A stretch of 64,000 bases of DNA from Isoetes taiwanensis (GCA_021234155.1 JAJEKV010000011.1:21654677-21718676), one strand, 5' to 3'. Shown: positions 21,161 through 35,483, counted from the stretch's first letter. Numbers and translations: made by a program. The notes: generated by a model not told the origin, from the sequence alone.

Positions 21161-24020
21161 ATGCGCGCAACATCTTAACTACTCACTCTTGTTTTATCTT
21201 AAACATCTTAACCACTTACATATGCTTCATTTTAAACGCTTTATCTTAAACGCATAAGCCCAATGACATGCCACCATTGTTTTAATGCAAAGCATGTATT
21301 GTGTCTCTTCATATAGAGCATGTTAACATGAAAATGCATGGGCAATGCATGTGCTTTCTCTTACCAAAAGATCCATTGATAAAGCTTCTAGACACTTCAG
21401 TCTCTATCTTGTTTTCTTTTGAAATACCCAACACTCAAGAATTGACTCACTGCATGAACCAGCTACCAAGTGCAACACAATTGCTAAACTGGTGCCACAG
21501 AAGAATAAAATTAAAAACCAAAATATGTTTAAGTGACACTCTAGTCCTTTCAAGAAATATCACTAAGACTCGAGCAAGAACCAGCCCTTATAAGGAAAAG
21601 GAGCATTCGAGAGAATTTTATCCTTCAGTTTTCTGAATTCGGCCACACCAACATCCAACCATTGAGAGGAAGCGAACATAAATTATAGAAAGGGCATGTG
21701 CCTTGAAAGTTCGACATGGAGGGCCTGAATGGTGTATGTTTTAGTACAATAATGGAGGGTGGAGTTGCATAGAAGCTGTGTGGGAATGCGCGGATTACTT
21801 CCCACATGTCATGTGACCTATATACTTTCAAAAGAGCCTGCTTCATCGTATAAATTTAAATATTTTTCATATGACGCAAGTAGCATTGGAGAAGTGCCCG
21901 TGTTTTATATCAGGATGTTCCAAAGATACAATATACAATCCAAATATGTATATTATATCGTTTACGCCAATGCATATGTCACCTTGACAAGTACTTCAGG
22001 AGCCATAAAGGGCTGCTACTTGTGAGGCAAACTCGATGCTGCAATATGTCTATAGTTGAAGAAGAGATTTTAACGTCACGCCACAAGGTGTCATTCCCAT
22101 CTGGCATGTGACACTTTACAACACACCCAGATGGGTCCTCGGGCTTCACCTTACTCTTTACATTGCTGAAGTGGGTCCCTTCCCCACCAACTTTACATTA
22201 TGTACACTTACAACAAGGCGCTGGAACCTGTAACATATGTAATTAAAACCCTTTGGCTCTTAAGTAAAACCCCACTTGTCCTTTTCTTTCTAACCTAAAC
22301 CTAAAAGGTCATGTAAAGGAAATGCTTAAAACCTTAAACCTTTTCCATTTTGGCTTCCTTTGGACCATTCCGCCAAGCAAAGCCGCTACCGCATTGCCGA
22401 CGCCGCCAAGCTTTGCACAAATGCATCTCCTGGGGTAAAATACCGCCTTCAACCCGCCAAGGCATGGACATGATTTGATATGTGATAATCCGTGGATCGC
22501 ACCCGTGATTCTATTTTGTTCATCACTGATTTTAGCCCTACGAGCCTGATAGTATGGTAGATCGCCTAAAGAACCTTATAGTCCACATCACAAGCCTTAA
22601 CTAAATAACCGTAAGATAGATTAGGTATTATTCGTGATTTTTATTTTTGACGATGATGTTCTATTCTATGCGACTGCGGTATTGGGAAGGAGGGTAGAGA
22701 CTCAAACCTTCAAGAGTAGATGTATCTAGATAGCCCTCACACTCCTGCACTAATGCACTGTGTACCCGAGCCCGCCTGCTGTGAGTGGCTGGCTAGGACC
22801 TATGGAATAAGGAGGACTTGTCCTACTACTGCATCGATCCCTCTCAAGGTGTGCTTCCACAGTGGATCTTAGCGGCTAGGCTTAATGGCTTGCCACCGCT
22901 GCGGTGGGCAAGGTGCATGAGCTTGACACCTCGTGATGCGCTATTTCAATGTGAGGTCGCTCACACTCCGTAGTATCCTCTAGCCAGATGGGTATGCATG
23001 TCTCTGAGGGGGTGATCTCCTTCGGCCCCATCGGGTCATGAGATGAAACCTTAGTAGCCCCTTGGCTTATGCAATCTGCACATGCTAGTGTGTCCAGCCC
23101 CAAGACTCTTCAACCTATTCTCGCAAAGTGTGCAATGTGAGGGCTATGGAGAGGGACTGCATCACCCATGTTCCTATGCCCCCAATCCACCTACAGAATT
23201 CCTTTCCACTACTCTCTAGAGACTCCAAGCCATCACCCATACCCCGGAGTATGAGCCTGGAGTAGGATCTCCCATGTAATGATGATGTCAAGTGATGTGC
23301 TTATACATGTATGTTATGGTACAGCCACCCTTCGAGGTGGATCTCTCTCATGCTTAATGTCATGTGCTTACGCTGGCCTGCTGGTAGGACGGTCCCAGGG
23401 AAGACGGACAAAACCCACTCTGCTGGCCCCATTCTTCCTCATCGATCCCTTGCCAGCGATTGGTGTCGATGATGGCTCCTCTGCCTGGCTGCCGGGGATG
23501 AACTCCACCTTCCAATAATGCATGGGAGTATCGTGAGACTAAGTAGGGGACGCCAAGGATCCTATTAGACCATCACTATTCCTCAACAAAACACATTCTC
23601 CACAAATAGTTGAGCTTGCACGCTCTCATGTCATGCATTCTGTTGAGATAAATTTAGTATCAAATAGATACATCGAAATCTCTTTGACATTCTTACTACC
23701 ATTAACCCTAGCAGGAAATGCACTTACATATTCTTGACATTGATAGTATATTTGTCATTGTGATGTGACTTTCAGCAATAGCACAGCTTAACCGAAATTT
23801 AAGCATGTCCCTTTAAGCATTGCGCTCACATCGTCCATTGTGCCTTCAACTCACTGTATAGATCGTCCATTGTGCCTTCAACTCACTGTATAGATCGCTG
23901 TATTGCTTAAGTTCTCTTTTGATGTGTAAAATGAGACAACTCGTTGATCTCCATCCTCATGTACTTGTATCAAGTCCGTCACCTCACCTACTATGTTAAT
24001 AACGTGTTCCCACATCAATA
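21160..24020. other. Non-coding stretch, copy A
   Basis: Collinear with copy B 60,010-62,560. ORFs on the minus strand (21,625-21,846; 22,882-23,103) share only short peptide strings with copy B (PPSIIVLK, NGWMLVW) and are interrupted there or here. I recognise no protein. Poly-pyrimidine stretches and TATA-like runs are common and uninformative. Confidence 0.4.
23830..23893. repeat. Perfect 32-bp tandem duplication
   Basis: Units 23,830-23,861 and 23,862-23,893 are identical. Copy B (62,385-62,450) has two diverged units with different spacing, so the duplication itself is older than the split, or A was re-homogenised. Confidence 0.9.
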
Positions 24021-24163
24021 GAGTCTTGCATAGATACTTTGCCATCTACATAGCAATGGAAATATCTGGGTAGCTATGAGCCCTCGTGATGGGATTCTCT
24101 AGAAGCAACGACAAAAAATACTAACCTAGACAAATTAATAAGATTAGAATGATTTATGTTAAT
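24021..24163. repeat. 143-bp block identical in both copies
   Basis: Bases 24,021-24,163 equal 62,563-62,705 with no difference by direct reading, flanked by diverged sequence. Confidence 0.85.
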
Positions 24164-24508
24164 CAGATACCCCACTTAGTTTGCTCATTAAATGAAGGCA
24201 TTTGAGTGTTGGATGCTTATTTCATGATTGTAGATATTAGGGTGCGCTAAGTTAAGTAGTGCATTGAAATAAGATCTAGCCAATGTTGCTTTCTTATTGA
24301 GACACTAGAATTTATTAGTTAGGCACAATTTAGAGTTCATTCTCTCATCATTCGCGGCACTTGTTCAAGATAAACATAGATCATTTGAGCCAAATAGCAA
24401 ATAGACCTCAAATTCCATTCAATTCTATGCAAATATGAAAAAGGAGCCAAACACCTAGATGTCCACATAGGCATATCCAGATTACAGAAGAACAAATTGA
24501 GATACGGA

Positions 24509-24763
24509 TGCCACAAAGACAATTTCTTAATTCAAACCCAATTCTTTTGCAATTTCGGTTTTGGAGAAAAACTTTAAAAAAGACGTACCACAAAGACATA
24601 TTCAATTCAAACCATATGTTTCTCCCCGCACTCGGACAACTGGGTTTCTGACAAAAAATTTGGTGCAAAGATCACCACAAAGACATAAGATTCACCCAAA
24701 CCATAAGCCCCGCACTCTCCTGCGAATTCTCGTTTTCGTGGAAAATTTGTGCAAAGATGAGCC
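24509..24763. repeat. Tandem array, three ~80-bp units, copy A
   Basis: Each unit begins CCACAAAGACA and ends near TGCAAAGAT. The array is cleaner in copy B (63,049-63,298). It is damaged here by short indels. Unit lengths are not multiples of three, which argues against a protein repeat. Confidence 0.75.
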
Positions 24764-24957
24764 ATAACTTGTGAGGAGCAAACGAAGGAAACCCAATCTC
24801 AAGCAAAGGCACTGCCGCTAAAGAATTAGCCATAGAATTCCTTCAAAGATGAACACCAAGATATCATCTTGTGTGGATCAAGTACCTATAAGATACACAT
24901 AATAACTATATAGGCTAAAATTACCGCCAAATTTCTGCTTTTTATTTCTCATCACGC

Positions 24958-25345
24958 TATCAGCGTCTCCGGGCCGCCATGAGCCGTACCGCCTCTTCCC
25001 TCGCTGCTTACTCCCAAGTTCTGAGCCCCCGGCCCCCCGCTCCCGAGCCCCCGCTCAGCCAGCCCCCGCTATTCCTATGATACAGCGCCTATTCGCCCTC
25101 AGATGAGCCACCCCATGTATGGAGCCCCGCTATTCCTAAGATGTATGGAGCCCGCTTATTCCTAAGATGGTTCCTTCGAGCCAGTATGGCCCCGTATGGC
25201 CGGGCAAAGACGCTCATAGCTACGAAGCCATAAATGAGAAATCCATACCGAGGCAAGTTTCTTGAGCTACCAGCCATAGCCGGTGCGCATTTTGGAGGCA
25301 AGTTTCTTCAGCAGTTTGGAGGCGTGTTTCATGCTTCTTCCGCAG
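24958..25345. repeat. GC-rich minisatellite block, copy A
   Basis: Repeats of TATGGAGCCCGCTATTCC type, then CCATAG and GGCAAGTTTCTT units, degraded relative to copy B (63,500-63,935). Locally far more GC-rich than either flank. Confidence 0.7.
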
Positions 25346-25454
25346 ATATGGAATGCTAAATGATCTTAAGTGCTTTCTCAAGTATAGATATGGCTTATAC
25401 AAAAATCGATAGCTACTTTGTTCGTAATTTCGCTTCTATCGTTATTATTTAAGG

Positions 25455-28400
25455 AAACCACTAATCTCGAATATTCCCTGAATATTCCCCTAAATTTCTC
25501 GCGGGAATTTCTTTTTCTAACCGTAGTTCCCTAGCAAGTACATAATCCTCAAGCGCTTAAGAGACCCTACTAGAAAATAACGCTCTCCCCCATCTCCAAT
25601 GCGATTCTCCACGCGGAGAATATAGGGTAAAGAATTATTAACTAACCTAACAATCACAACATCGGACTTAGCAATATTCTAGGTTTACAACATGTATGCA
25701 CGGACGGATTGATTGCCGGGCGACGGATTCTAAGTCATACCTCACTGATTTATTAGTGGCGCCATTCAACAGCCAAGAGCTCATACACATAATTGCTTTA
25801 ATAAATCTCGCCACGACCCTATTTAGCTATCATGGCTGTGCTTATTATCATAAGTTTAGTTGATCACCGCAAAGGCATCTTGGGATGGCGCTCTGGTGGC
25901 GACAAAATGTCTCGTAGATCCCATGCATTTGGGAGTAAAATATCTCAAAACATCGCGGGCAAAAGCCAGATTCATAAAAATGGTGCTCATACGCTCTTAA
26001 GCAATTATCAGTGGGAATGGTCATGGTATGTGCAACCTTTCTTCTTGGCTTGACTTGTTGAAAGTCGAATCGCATTGCTAAAAAGAAGGCTACATTTCCT
26101 CGTGAGCTCTTCTCGCAGCCTCTCCTTATGGTCAAGATAGAGCATATTTCTAGATACCTTTAAATAGGTAAATTCTTTTCTTACATCCTATGTATTTTTA
26201 TTGCAGAGTAGTAGTGGCCTCAATGTGCTAGCTAAAGTTCTGCTTGTATTCCCACATTAGTGTAGAATATATGCAAAACATAAAAATATTTTATAAGACA
26301 ATATTATTAGGGGCCTATGGCACTTATCCCATCCGGCTGTCCATGGATAGAAAACGGATGCAGAGGTGGTAGTGGCTATAGATTTTGCACTAAGCATATT
26401 CGATTTGCATGCCTCGCCGCGAAAGCAATCCTAACGAGGGTTCACATTTTGACAATTGGCCCGCTTACGCTGAAGCCGTGGTGGGTGTGATATCAGCAAA
26501 ACTCGCATAAAGTCTTTTCTATTCTCTAACTGACCTTATGGTTCCTGAACCGAAAGCATGGGGTTGGCCTCGCGACCGTTGAGTATGTTAATGTTCCTTG
26601 ACGGGCCAGAGAGGCACGTAGATATCAGCTTAGAATGAGTATGGAAATTATAACAATGCGTAAATTGTTTCTATCACAAGTGCAAATAATAGTGTGTGAT
26701 ACCGAGAAATTCCTCAGAATAATGCTCAAGATTCCCGATAATGAAATCTCCTCCTCATGAGACGCATAGAGTATCTCCCAAAGGGTAGGCATTTTTGCCT
26801 CATCGCTTTTCTAGGTTTTTGTTTGAACTTTCAACTAGTGATCTTCATTTTCCTTCATTTTCTGCTTCCCTATCACCTGTCTATTGTTAACCCGCGGAAT
26901 CTACTCATTGTTGTCAGATCACCCTAATGTGGGCAAAATATTCCTAAGTTCAGCCGGCCATCACAAAGATTTTGAGCAACCAGCTTTAGCAGCCTATTTG
27001 TTCATTATCGCTTCCTTATCAGTCAAAGTAGATACTAGTTCCTCTCCGTAAGGCAACGCCCACTTTCGGGAATTGGACAAGTCTACTTAGACTTTTGATT
27101 GCCGATGATTTCAGTTGCCATATGGGCCTTTAGGAGACTTGGTGCTACATGCATGAGGAATGGTTCAAGAAAGTCTTTGGCCCAATTTAATACCTGCCAC
27201 AAAGTAGTGACATCTTCTTGCACCATAAGAGCCTCTCAGTAATATAACCTCCTCCAACATGAAGCTCCAAGCGTGTTGTATCAATTGGAGCAAATGCCTC
27301 GACCAGGTAAGCAGCCATAGACTCCGGGAAATCCATTTTTTATTTAAGGGCCCTTCTCCTTAGTTTGTAGCTCAGACTTGATTTACTTAGGGGTCCCGAT
27401 CCTCATCCCTTTCCTCGACTCATCCTGTTTCCGACTGACCATCCGTATAGAAAGAATATATAGTTCTTAAGTCCGATCATCTAGAAGAAAACATTCCCAT
27501 GCACCGCTATTGTCACCCTTGGCCTTAGCAATATCATATCAGCCGCCCTGACAAAGATGGCTATCATAATGAAGATCACAGGTGCCATCTTTCGCGGCCG
27601 CTCGCAGCCTCATTATCCTAACATCATATATTAGGCATCCCTCCCTAATAACTTGAGGCACTTCGCATCATGAGCAAATGGATAGTGCATGCATGTGACT
27701 CAATTCAAGGACAAACGGCGACAATAGTGAAGGACCTCCCTAGCTTGTCAATCATATACAACCGTAAAGAAGCCGCTAGTAGTCTTTCTCGTTCATGCCA
27801 TATCTCCTCTCAGTCCAACACAAAGAGTGATATATTTTAAGGCCGTAAGTCAGATTCCGCAAGACCTTTATACCCAATGGAGATCAATACCGGGACAGGC
27901 TGCCTTCTCCAGCATCTTCACAAGGGCCACTCTCTTCCTCAACTCTGGGCCAAGCATCTTAGGGGTAGAGTCTCCTTATGTTTTGTATTTTTAGCCTTCC
28001 AATTCTTTTAGGAAGTCCTTTTGACCCATTAAACTTCTGATGTTACCACATCATCTTTGTATTTGTCCAAAGAATCCAATTCTCGTATAATGCCACATCC
28101 CTCGATAACCTTTGTAACTCACCCATGTACCGACTTCATTGTAATGCATATCCTTACATGGTCGGCAAAGACTCAACGAAGGACATCCTATCCTGGTGAA
28201 AGCACCCTTCTTGTATAAGACTTCCTTCTTAAGTACTAGTCTAAAACCCAAATGGTCCTGCAACATGCCTAGCCTCGAGTCTTCCCGCTACGTATTGCTC
28301 CTAGCTTGCCGCAGAAATAGTGACTTGGTGTCGGTTTAGTGAACATGCCCTCTACGCATTTACCAGAATCTCCCTTGGCAAATAGATGGATATGAATCGC

Positions 28401-29300
28401 TAGATTTCTCATTGGTTACAACCATACTTAGTGTGTGCATACCCACCGCTCACATCTCATTTCTCATGAACGATCCTTGTATGATTTTACAAGTATAAGT
28501 CCATGATCTTTCTTCTGCCTAGTAATCTCCAAGAGCAATTTGCGCTTGGTGTCATCCCTCTTCCTTACAAGAGATTAGGATCCCTTGTTTGGCCATCTTG
28601 TCTCATTTTTCCTCGAAGAGAGTTAAGTCGAGCTTGCCATTTGTCTTGGCAAGGTCAGTAATTCTGGCACACCTCTGGCCTACTGCATGTGGTCAGTGGT
28701 TGCTATAAGAATCGGGCCCTTCATCTAAGGTGATCATCATATATACCGTATCCGGGTCAAGCCTCACTTGCTTTCTTGGCAGGATTAGAACCCGAATTAT
28801 TAGGGTTTTCTTCCCTCTTGGAGACCGCAAAAGAAGATGAGCACTTTTAGAGTACTTTTCGTATCAAGAGATCACGCCATGCATTTAAACCCTACCATGG
28901 CAAACGCCATGGTTGGTATTCTATTATTAATCATGCCATATGCACCCTGAACAAACATTCTGCAATCTACATTTTTAAGCTAAGTATAAATTCCTTCTAT
29001 GGAATCCATATATTTCACACCGGCTTCAACTCTCATTGAATACTGCCATTCAACCGGCCTAACACCTCCCATATTCTGGTATGTTTGATAAAATTGTACC
29101 ACACTAATAACGAGCATTAACTCCATGTTAATACTTTTAAAATCTGTTACACACCCCAAACTCATGCAAATACATTAATCAAGGCAAGAAAATATCTCAA
29201 ATTCATGCAAGCATAATACTCTCTACAAAGCAGTGTGTATTCTCAGTGTGGCAAATTAAATACCTTGAATAGGGTTTCGTATTCTCGTGTATTCGACCAA
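25455..29300. other. Unique segment, no gene recognised
   Basis: This is where detectable homology to copy B stops, because B runs off the window. Open frames are short on both strands (longest about 70-95 codons, e.g. minus 25,848-26,135 and 28,051-28,266) and none shows a motif I recognise. The minus strand at 28,000-28,900 is the most open but has multiple stops. Confidence 0.4.
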
Positions 29301-32100
29301 TGTCCTATGAAACTTGAGAAGAGCCGCGGGTTTAGAGATTCCTCTTCCACTGCCTCAGCTCATCCGGAATTCTCACCGCTTTAGAAGACATCTCCGACGC
29401 CTCTTAGTAAATGAGCTCCGGTTGTCGCCGGATACTTGTCGCCTTCAAGAAATAGCTTTTCTACCCGTAGACGAAATAGAGAAATTCCGAATTTCAAGAA
29501 AACACAAAATGCGCTTCAAATATTCTTGACATACAAATAAATACTGACTGGGACCATCCGGACTCTTTCATTGCCTTCAAAACCAATCGCACCCAAAGTA
29601 TCCCCAAATTTATCCCACTTAAACGTGAGTTAACCTAATCTTCTTCTAATCAATTTTCCGACCAGAGGTTTCCATAATGCCTTCAAATCATATCCAAACC
29701 TTCCCAGAACGCCGCACTGTTACCTATCTCATTCCAATAGCTTAACATTAATTTCCAATAGGTAATCAATAGCAATTCTTCAGTAGCACGCAAGATGAAT
29801 GTTTCCATGTTAACTAAGCAACCGTAAAAAGGAAAGAGGATTATGCAAGATCGACCTAATTTAACCTGACTGTGAAATCATGGAATTCACGTGGATATCC
29901 AAGCATTAATCGATGAAGCTTCTTTAATTTCACACCTTGGGGATACTTGGCTTGGAGAAAGTAAGAATTATCTGCTGTACGGGCCAAGAAACCAGCTTTT
30001 AAAAGGTATGTAAATATGTATTACATTTTAGAAATATAGAAGGTATGCAAATTTGTTGTATTCATTGGAAAAGCTATAAATTGCTAATCCTGATAAACCG
30101 GATGTCCGTGACAAAATCCTGACTATCATTTCAAGCCCATTTTACCAGGCTGGCCATCGATACTCCCATTTCCCATAGTCAGTATAGTGAACTGACTGTG
30201 TAAAACCTCAGCAAAAACACTAGGTTTCTAGCTTCCACCTCCCACTCTCAGCCTCCTCCGCCTTCCCAGCCATGAAACCTCCAATGCATCGGGGATAGCC
30301 ATGGTAGTGATTCCACGGCTGAGCTTTTATCATTCTCAATGCATCGATACCGCCTGTGGTAGTGGTTCGTTGGGGCATCTCAAACAGCGACCACTTAAGA
30401 ACCGTGAGGCTCCTACTGAACTTTGCCGATGGATGCTGTAGATTCACTTCCTCGATCAATGGCTGTACCCATTCTCAAGCATTTGATGCAGAGGCCATTC
30501 GCGGCGATTGTAGGCGGGCCCCAGAGCCTGATCTATCATTGCCTCAAGGCCATCATCATTACTGGTCCTAAGTACCTGTAATGTGCGACCGTGCTCCAGC
30601 TGGACTGTACTACAAGGGTTCAACTCTGACCGGGAGATTGGAGGCGAACCGGAGTCGGGTCAGGTGGATTGGCTGCCCAGCTGTAATTCCCACCAACCCA
30701 AGATTAATGTAACCTGGCATCTATCAATAGGAAGTGAGCTGAGTATCGTGATTCACCTCGCTGCATATTTATTTATTTATATAAACTTAAACAAGACACT
30801 GCATGTAGTGTGTAAAAGTTGGAAACTAGGGATAAATTGTTTGCACGCCAGCTGTAAACTCGCGAGAGAGAGAGGAGAAACCCGTGACAGATAGATATAA
30901 GCCGGTAAATAATATCTGGCCTTTTATTCATTTACTTATCTATCCACAGATGTGTTTTTTTCCCCTTCATGAATGCACCACGAGCTTGTATTCATGTTGA
31001 AGGCTATTAGTATAAACACGCTTTTAGCGGTTTAAACATTATCTTTCAGCCATTATCTTTCAGATTTTCTAATGCTTTCTACTACACTTATTCATAATAG
31101 AACTTGGTATGCAATAGCATGATTAATTCAGGAAGAGAAACTCAAGAATTTATCAAACAAAGAAGGGCAGCTTTGTAAAACCATTCTGCTTATAAACATC
31201 ATTTGCTTCCTCTCACAAGCAAACGCAAAAAGCTTAGTCTTCGGATTAAACCTGCCATTGAGATGAAACTTCTAAAAACTAAAATGAAAACTAACCCTTG
31301 TTTCCAGCTGACTCAAGAACCTGAGGACCAGTTTGGTATTTTTCTTTTAATTCAGGCTTTTCGATTCAAGCAGACTTGAAATCCTCACCTTTTGGTTTAA
31401 TTCATTCATGTCCTCTAAGCAGATGCTACAGAACAAAAGGCGGAGTCTTTTAGTAAGTTAGGACTGTCAAACATCTAAATATCAACATAACTGGCCATTT
31501 AAGATTTCATAGGATATTTGATCCAAAATAAAAGTAGGCTAATAACCAAATCAGATAAGGAAGGGAAGCGAAAATGTAGGAACTTTGAGATGCGGAAATG
31601 GTGGGACTAATTAGGTTAAGTTAGCTTGAATAATTGATTGTTGACTAACACTGCCACGCCTTCCCATGTATACATATGCACAGGTATAGGAGGGAGAACA
31701 TTGCAATGCAATAAATTCCTCATCGATTTTTTATTCCATTTATTGTGATTCAAAAATAGAATTTAGGAAATTCTTTATATAGGCTAAATTAAAATGATTT
31801 TTAAGGCAAAATTACTGGCCAAAAAAAAATGACCTTTGTACAAGCAATGTAACTGCTTGAAATGATAGGAAAAATTTCATGGTTACCGTAGATATCCAGA
31901 TTTCTCATGGTTGATGAGAAAGGTTCCTAGACTTTGTTGAGACAAAATTTGCGTGATACAAACTTTTAGAGATAATGTTTTGGAGAGACAAAATAATTGG
32001 AGAAATGTGCTTGATTCAAATAATTTATGTAGTATGTAAACTGCTCTGAACACTCAAGCAGTTGTACCCTGCAGGACGGAAATTGTTTAATTTCATCCAT
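29300..32100. other. Unique segment with weak antisense ORF
   Basis: A minus-strand frame at 30,220-30,480 is open for about 85 codons to a TAG and moderately GC-rich, reading VNLQHPSAKFSRSLTVLKW and ending GRWKLET. A plus-strand frame at 29,314-29,529 (Arg/Leu-rich, 71 codons) is also open. No family is recognised and no second copy exists in the window for testing. The remainder is AT-rich without visible genes. Confidence 0.3.
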
Positions 32101-32349
32101 AAGAGGAGAATGCATGATGCCCGGCTGGGCTTTTCACAAAATTATTATTGTGAAAAAATGCCCGGCTACGCTTCCAAAGCTCTGTAGAAGCAACAATAAA
32201 AAAAGGCCAGCCTCGATCCTCAGATCACTGATCTTCCAATACGTCCAGTCAAAGAAGAAAGAAAGGTGTTGGGAAAAAGAAAGAAAGGTGGAAAAATAAA
32301 GCAGACATGCAAAACCTCGGCTCATCCTCAACCATTCTAAAAAATCAAT

Positions 32350-32600
32350 GTATTGTCGACCTTCCTCCTCATCTTCCCTCCGCCCTCCTCCCTCTTCCTC
32401 CTCCCTCCTCTTCAAGGTAGATTTCTTATCTCAAGCCTGTGGTCAAGCCAACCCCTGAAGCACGCAGCCTTGAGGAGGATCTCCTCCTTCTTCTCCCAAC
32501 TCTCCTTCCTCCTCTTCATCGAGGAGGAACAACCTCCTTCCTGTTCCACCTCTTCCTCCTCTTCATCGAGAGAATCAGAGAGAATTGGGCAAGAAAATCC
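32350..32600. repeat. CT-rich low-complexity stretch
   Basis: Runs of CCTCCTC/TTCCTC with a repeated TTCCTCCTCTTCATCGAG (near 32,506 and 32,548). On the plus strand it resembles a plant 5' leader or (CTT)n simple repeat. Confidence 0.7.
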
Positions 32601-32648
32601 ATCGATGAGGGGTTCTTCACACCTCGACTCTGACCCTGTGCCTCTCAT
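32412..32648 (-). CDS. Hypothetical 78-aa acidic/basic ORF
   Basis: An ATG-initiated minus-strand frame of 78 codons. It encodes an acidic run (DEEEEEVEQE, about residues 28-37), then a basic stretch (MKRRKESWEKKEE, about 44-56), then a hydrophobic tail ILLKAACF. The composition follows from the GA-rich side of the CT-rich repeat, so an open frame is expected by chance, and the plus strand is also open across the same bases (32,353-32,661). No homology recognised. Confidence 0.2.
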   Translation of the reverse strand: MRGTGSESRCEEPLIDGFSCPILSDSLDEEEEEVEQEGGCSSSMKRRKESWEKKEEILLKAACFRGWLDHRLEIRNLP

Positions 32649-32659
32649 GAAGTCTGAAT

Positions 32660-35440
32660 GAGGTCAACGCCTACATGTATGCAGCACTGGAATAATGGAG
32701 GTCTTGAGAGCGGAACCTGATTTATATAGGGTTAATTAGGAAATTAGCGTGACAATTTATTGCCTCAATTAACAATGCACAAATTCCCATCACCAGTATA
32801 TTATTATGGATAATACTACCGCCCATCACTTATATGTCTTTTCAGAATCATATCCAAATTTTCTATAAATTTAAACTTAGATAATATCATTTCCTTTGTT
32901 GCTGCCACGAAACTCTTGCTTTAAACGACGCCACTACTGTTATTATTATATTAAAACCCATTTCAAGGAATTTCTACTTAAAAAAACTGATCGGACTTGT
33001 TCATAAAATGTAATTTTTCATTCCCAGTGTAATAATTTTTCCCTACTGCCAATCAAAAAGGCACGTCTAGCCCAAATGCTCAACCCAAAGATGAAAACAT
33101 ACGGAAAAGAGCATCAATGAAAAACCAACTCCTAACAAGAATGTTGAAGAAAACAATTAGTCCTCTATAGTAGGGTGTTTGGAGGAACAAGAAGGTGGAA
33201 CTGCACAAGTGCAACAAGGAAATAGTAGGCCAAGGAGTCATTGTGCTTAAAAGCGCATCCCAAATGCCTAATGATGAAAGCTAGGGATAATACATTGGCA
33301 TTGCAATTTCATGTTGGAAGACAACCGAAAGGTAAAGGTTTTCAAAGTGACAAGGTTTTGGTTGTGTCGGGCAATTGAGGTTCCTCGATCATGGCATGGC
33401 CTATAAGTAGTTCAATTTGTGGAGGATTATATTTTCCTGTTCAGGTTGTTGTATTACCGATTGTCTTGATATTGATCCATTGCCGGAACTCTAAACCTAG
33501 GCAAAGGGGAGAAGCACTACGTATTACTATCTTCTAGCAAAAGAGCCAAGTTGAATAGCACAAACGGAGACAATGGTGAAGGTTGAAATAGATTGTTGGA
33601 GTGCTTCTAGCGTGCAATTCTTACAACAGAACAAATTTGGTGGAAGCAAGAGCCACTTTTCAAGAGTACACCTGGATGAGAGGAGGACCATGTACACAAT
33701 CTCTCGAAAGCATGCACTTCAAGATGAAAGAAACCCAAACAGAAAAAAAGATACCCTTGCTAGCAAATGGATATGTGCAAAAGCATGTAAGGGTGAGTAT
33801 CCATGCAATTCCAACTTCTAAGGTACAATTGGCAAAAAAATAGACAGAGGGGAACAGGATTGCTTTACATGGAAATAATGGTTTGTTAAGACCAAATACC
33901 TAGGACCTTGTAATAATGCCAGGAGATATTTGAAAAATATATTGATTTCAATGCAGAGTCTATGCCATACAAAGTAGAAGGGATGAAAAGGGGAAGAGCA
34001 GTTTGTTGAGAAAAGGTTGCCACCACACGTACCGTATTTGAAGAATTCCCTACTTCGAGAATGTTCCAACATCCAAACCTAGCTTTAGGTGGAAGAAGCA
34101 TTTCAATCATGTTCATGAAGAAATCGCCAACTTTGCAAAGGCAATTTATGTTGAAGCACTCTTGATAGCGACCATGCAAACCTAGCCAAAGGCTAGGATA
34201 AGGGAGCATATGAAGGACCATATGACTCAATTAACCATCATGTAGATCATGTTATTGGATGTGGAGGATTTTATCTCGTGATTGGAACCCACCAACTATT
34301 TATGCATTATACATGACAAGATGGACCCAGCAAAGTATTCACTTCCACAATTCAAGCATACCAAAATCAATGTACATCATACGCCACATCCTACCTGACC
34401 TGGGCACTGTGCTAATCAAACCTACTAAGTGGCCATTTCTCTTAGTTTGGAGCTGTGGAGCATGGTCCAGATTTTCATATTGGGAAAATGCAGTGCCGAG
34501 AAACTATGAAAATGGATACAATGGTACCTATGACCCTACAAACAGCCAAAGAATTACATAGAGCATTGTTAGATGGAAACCCTAACAATATTAAGTTCAA
34601 AGAAGGCAAGGTTTCTGCCATGTCTAATGAAATATGTTGGAGCTTCCAACTTCACGCATAGACCTCAAGATCTACCCAAAAGGTTTCTCTCTCTTGCAAC
34701 CTGATAACCAGCCGCCAAAATAAGAAATGTGTGGATGTTTTCTTTTCCTATCCGCATTTCTAGTCACTGTGGATATTTGAGAGTTAATTTAGGGTTTCTT
34801 TGTCTGGCATACCTAAGGAGGGATGTGGATGCATTATTTGGCAAATAAATATAGTTGTATATACTCAAACAGCAAGACAAGGACCAACTTTCCTAGGCTA
34901 AATGGAAATTGCATGAATGCAATTTACTCCAAACCCTATAGCTTCTCTCATAGAAGTAGCCCCGGCCTGTTGTTTTCGGTGATGGTTATACATTGGATCT
35001 TGAAGGTCATCTCAACTTCGTGAGCTCACTTCTTTAAAGTAGAGGTATGGGATTCCAATCTTCCAATAGAAGATGAGACCTTCAGAGGGCGAGGAGAGGA
35101 GGGGAGGAAATATGGGCGAGATGAGAATGGCGCTCTATGATACCTCTAGGTCAACCAAAAGCTTTAAAACCTAATGGAAGAAGTGAAGCAATTGGGATTG
35201 ACTAAGGAAGGAACCGCCACTATGGCAAAGCATTGGCAAACCAATCCATGACACCAACCGTGCCTTGGTGGCTTACCGAAGCAGCCGTGATTAACCCGCT
35301 AGAGATAGACACATCCTCTATGAATTGAAAGAAGGGTGGTTGCCTAAAACTGTGGGAAGACCTTTAGCGGTGTACGAGGATTTTGATGATGATCGTAAGT
35401 AGCATCTCAAGTAAGCAATATTCCTCCTCCTTCCGACAAA
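32660..35440. other. Unique segment, no gene recognised
   Basis: AT-rich. Overlapping short frames near 33,573-33,843 (plus, two frames) and 33,818-34,230 (minus) show no motif and cannot be ranked. No repeat structure is obvious. Confidence 0.35.
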
Positions 35441-35483
35441 CACTATATCCTAAGAACAATAGGCCAAAGTTTCGTGGGCATGG

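Noticed and set aside
30580-30640. tRNA B-box-like GGGTTCAACTC
   Set aside because: No matching A box, acceptor pairing or cloverleaf could be drawn around it.
32134-32415. Minus-strand 93-codon ORF with Glu/Gly-rich start
   Set aside because: It begins at TTG, not ATG, and arises from the CT-rich simple repeat.
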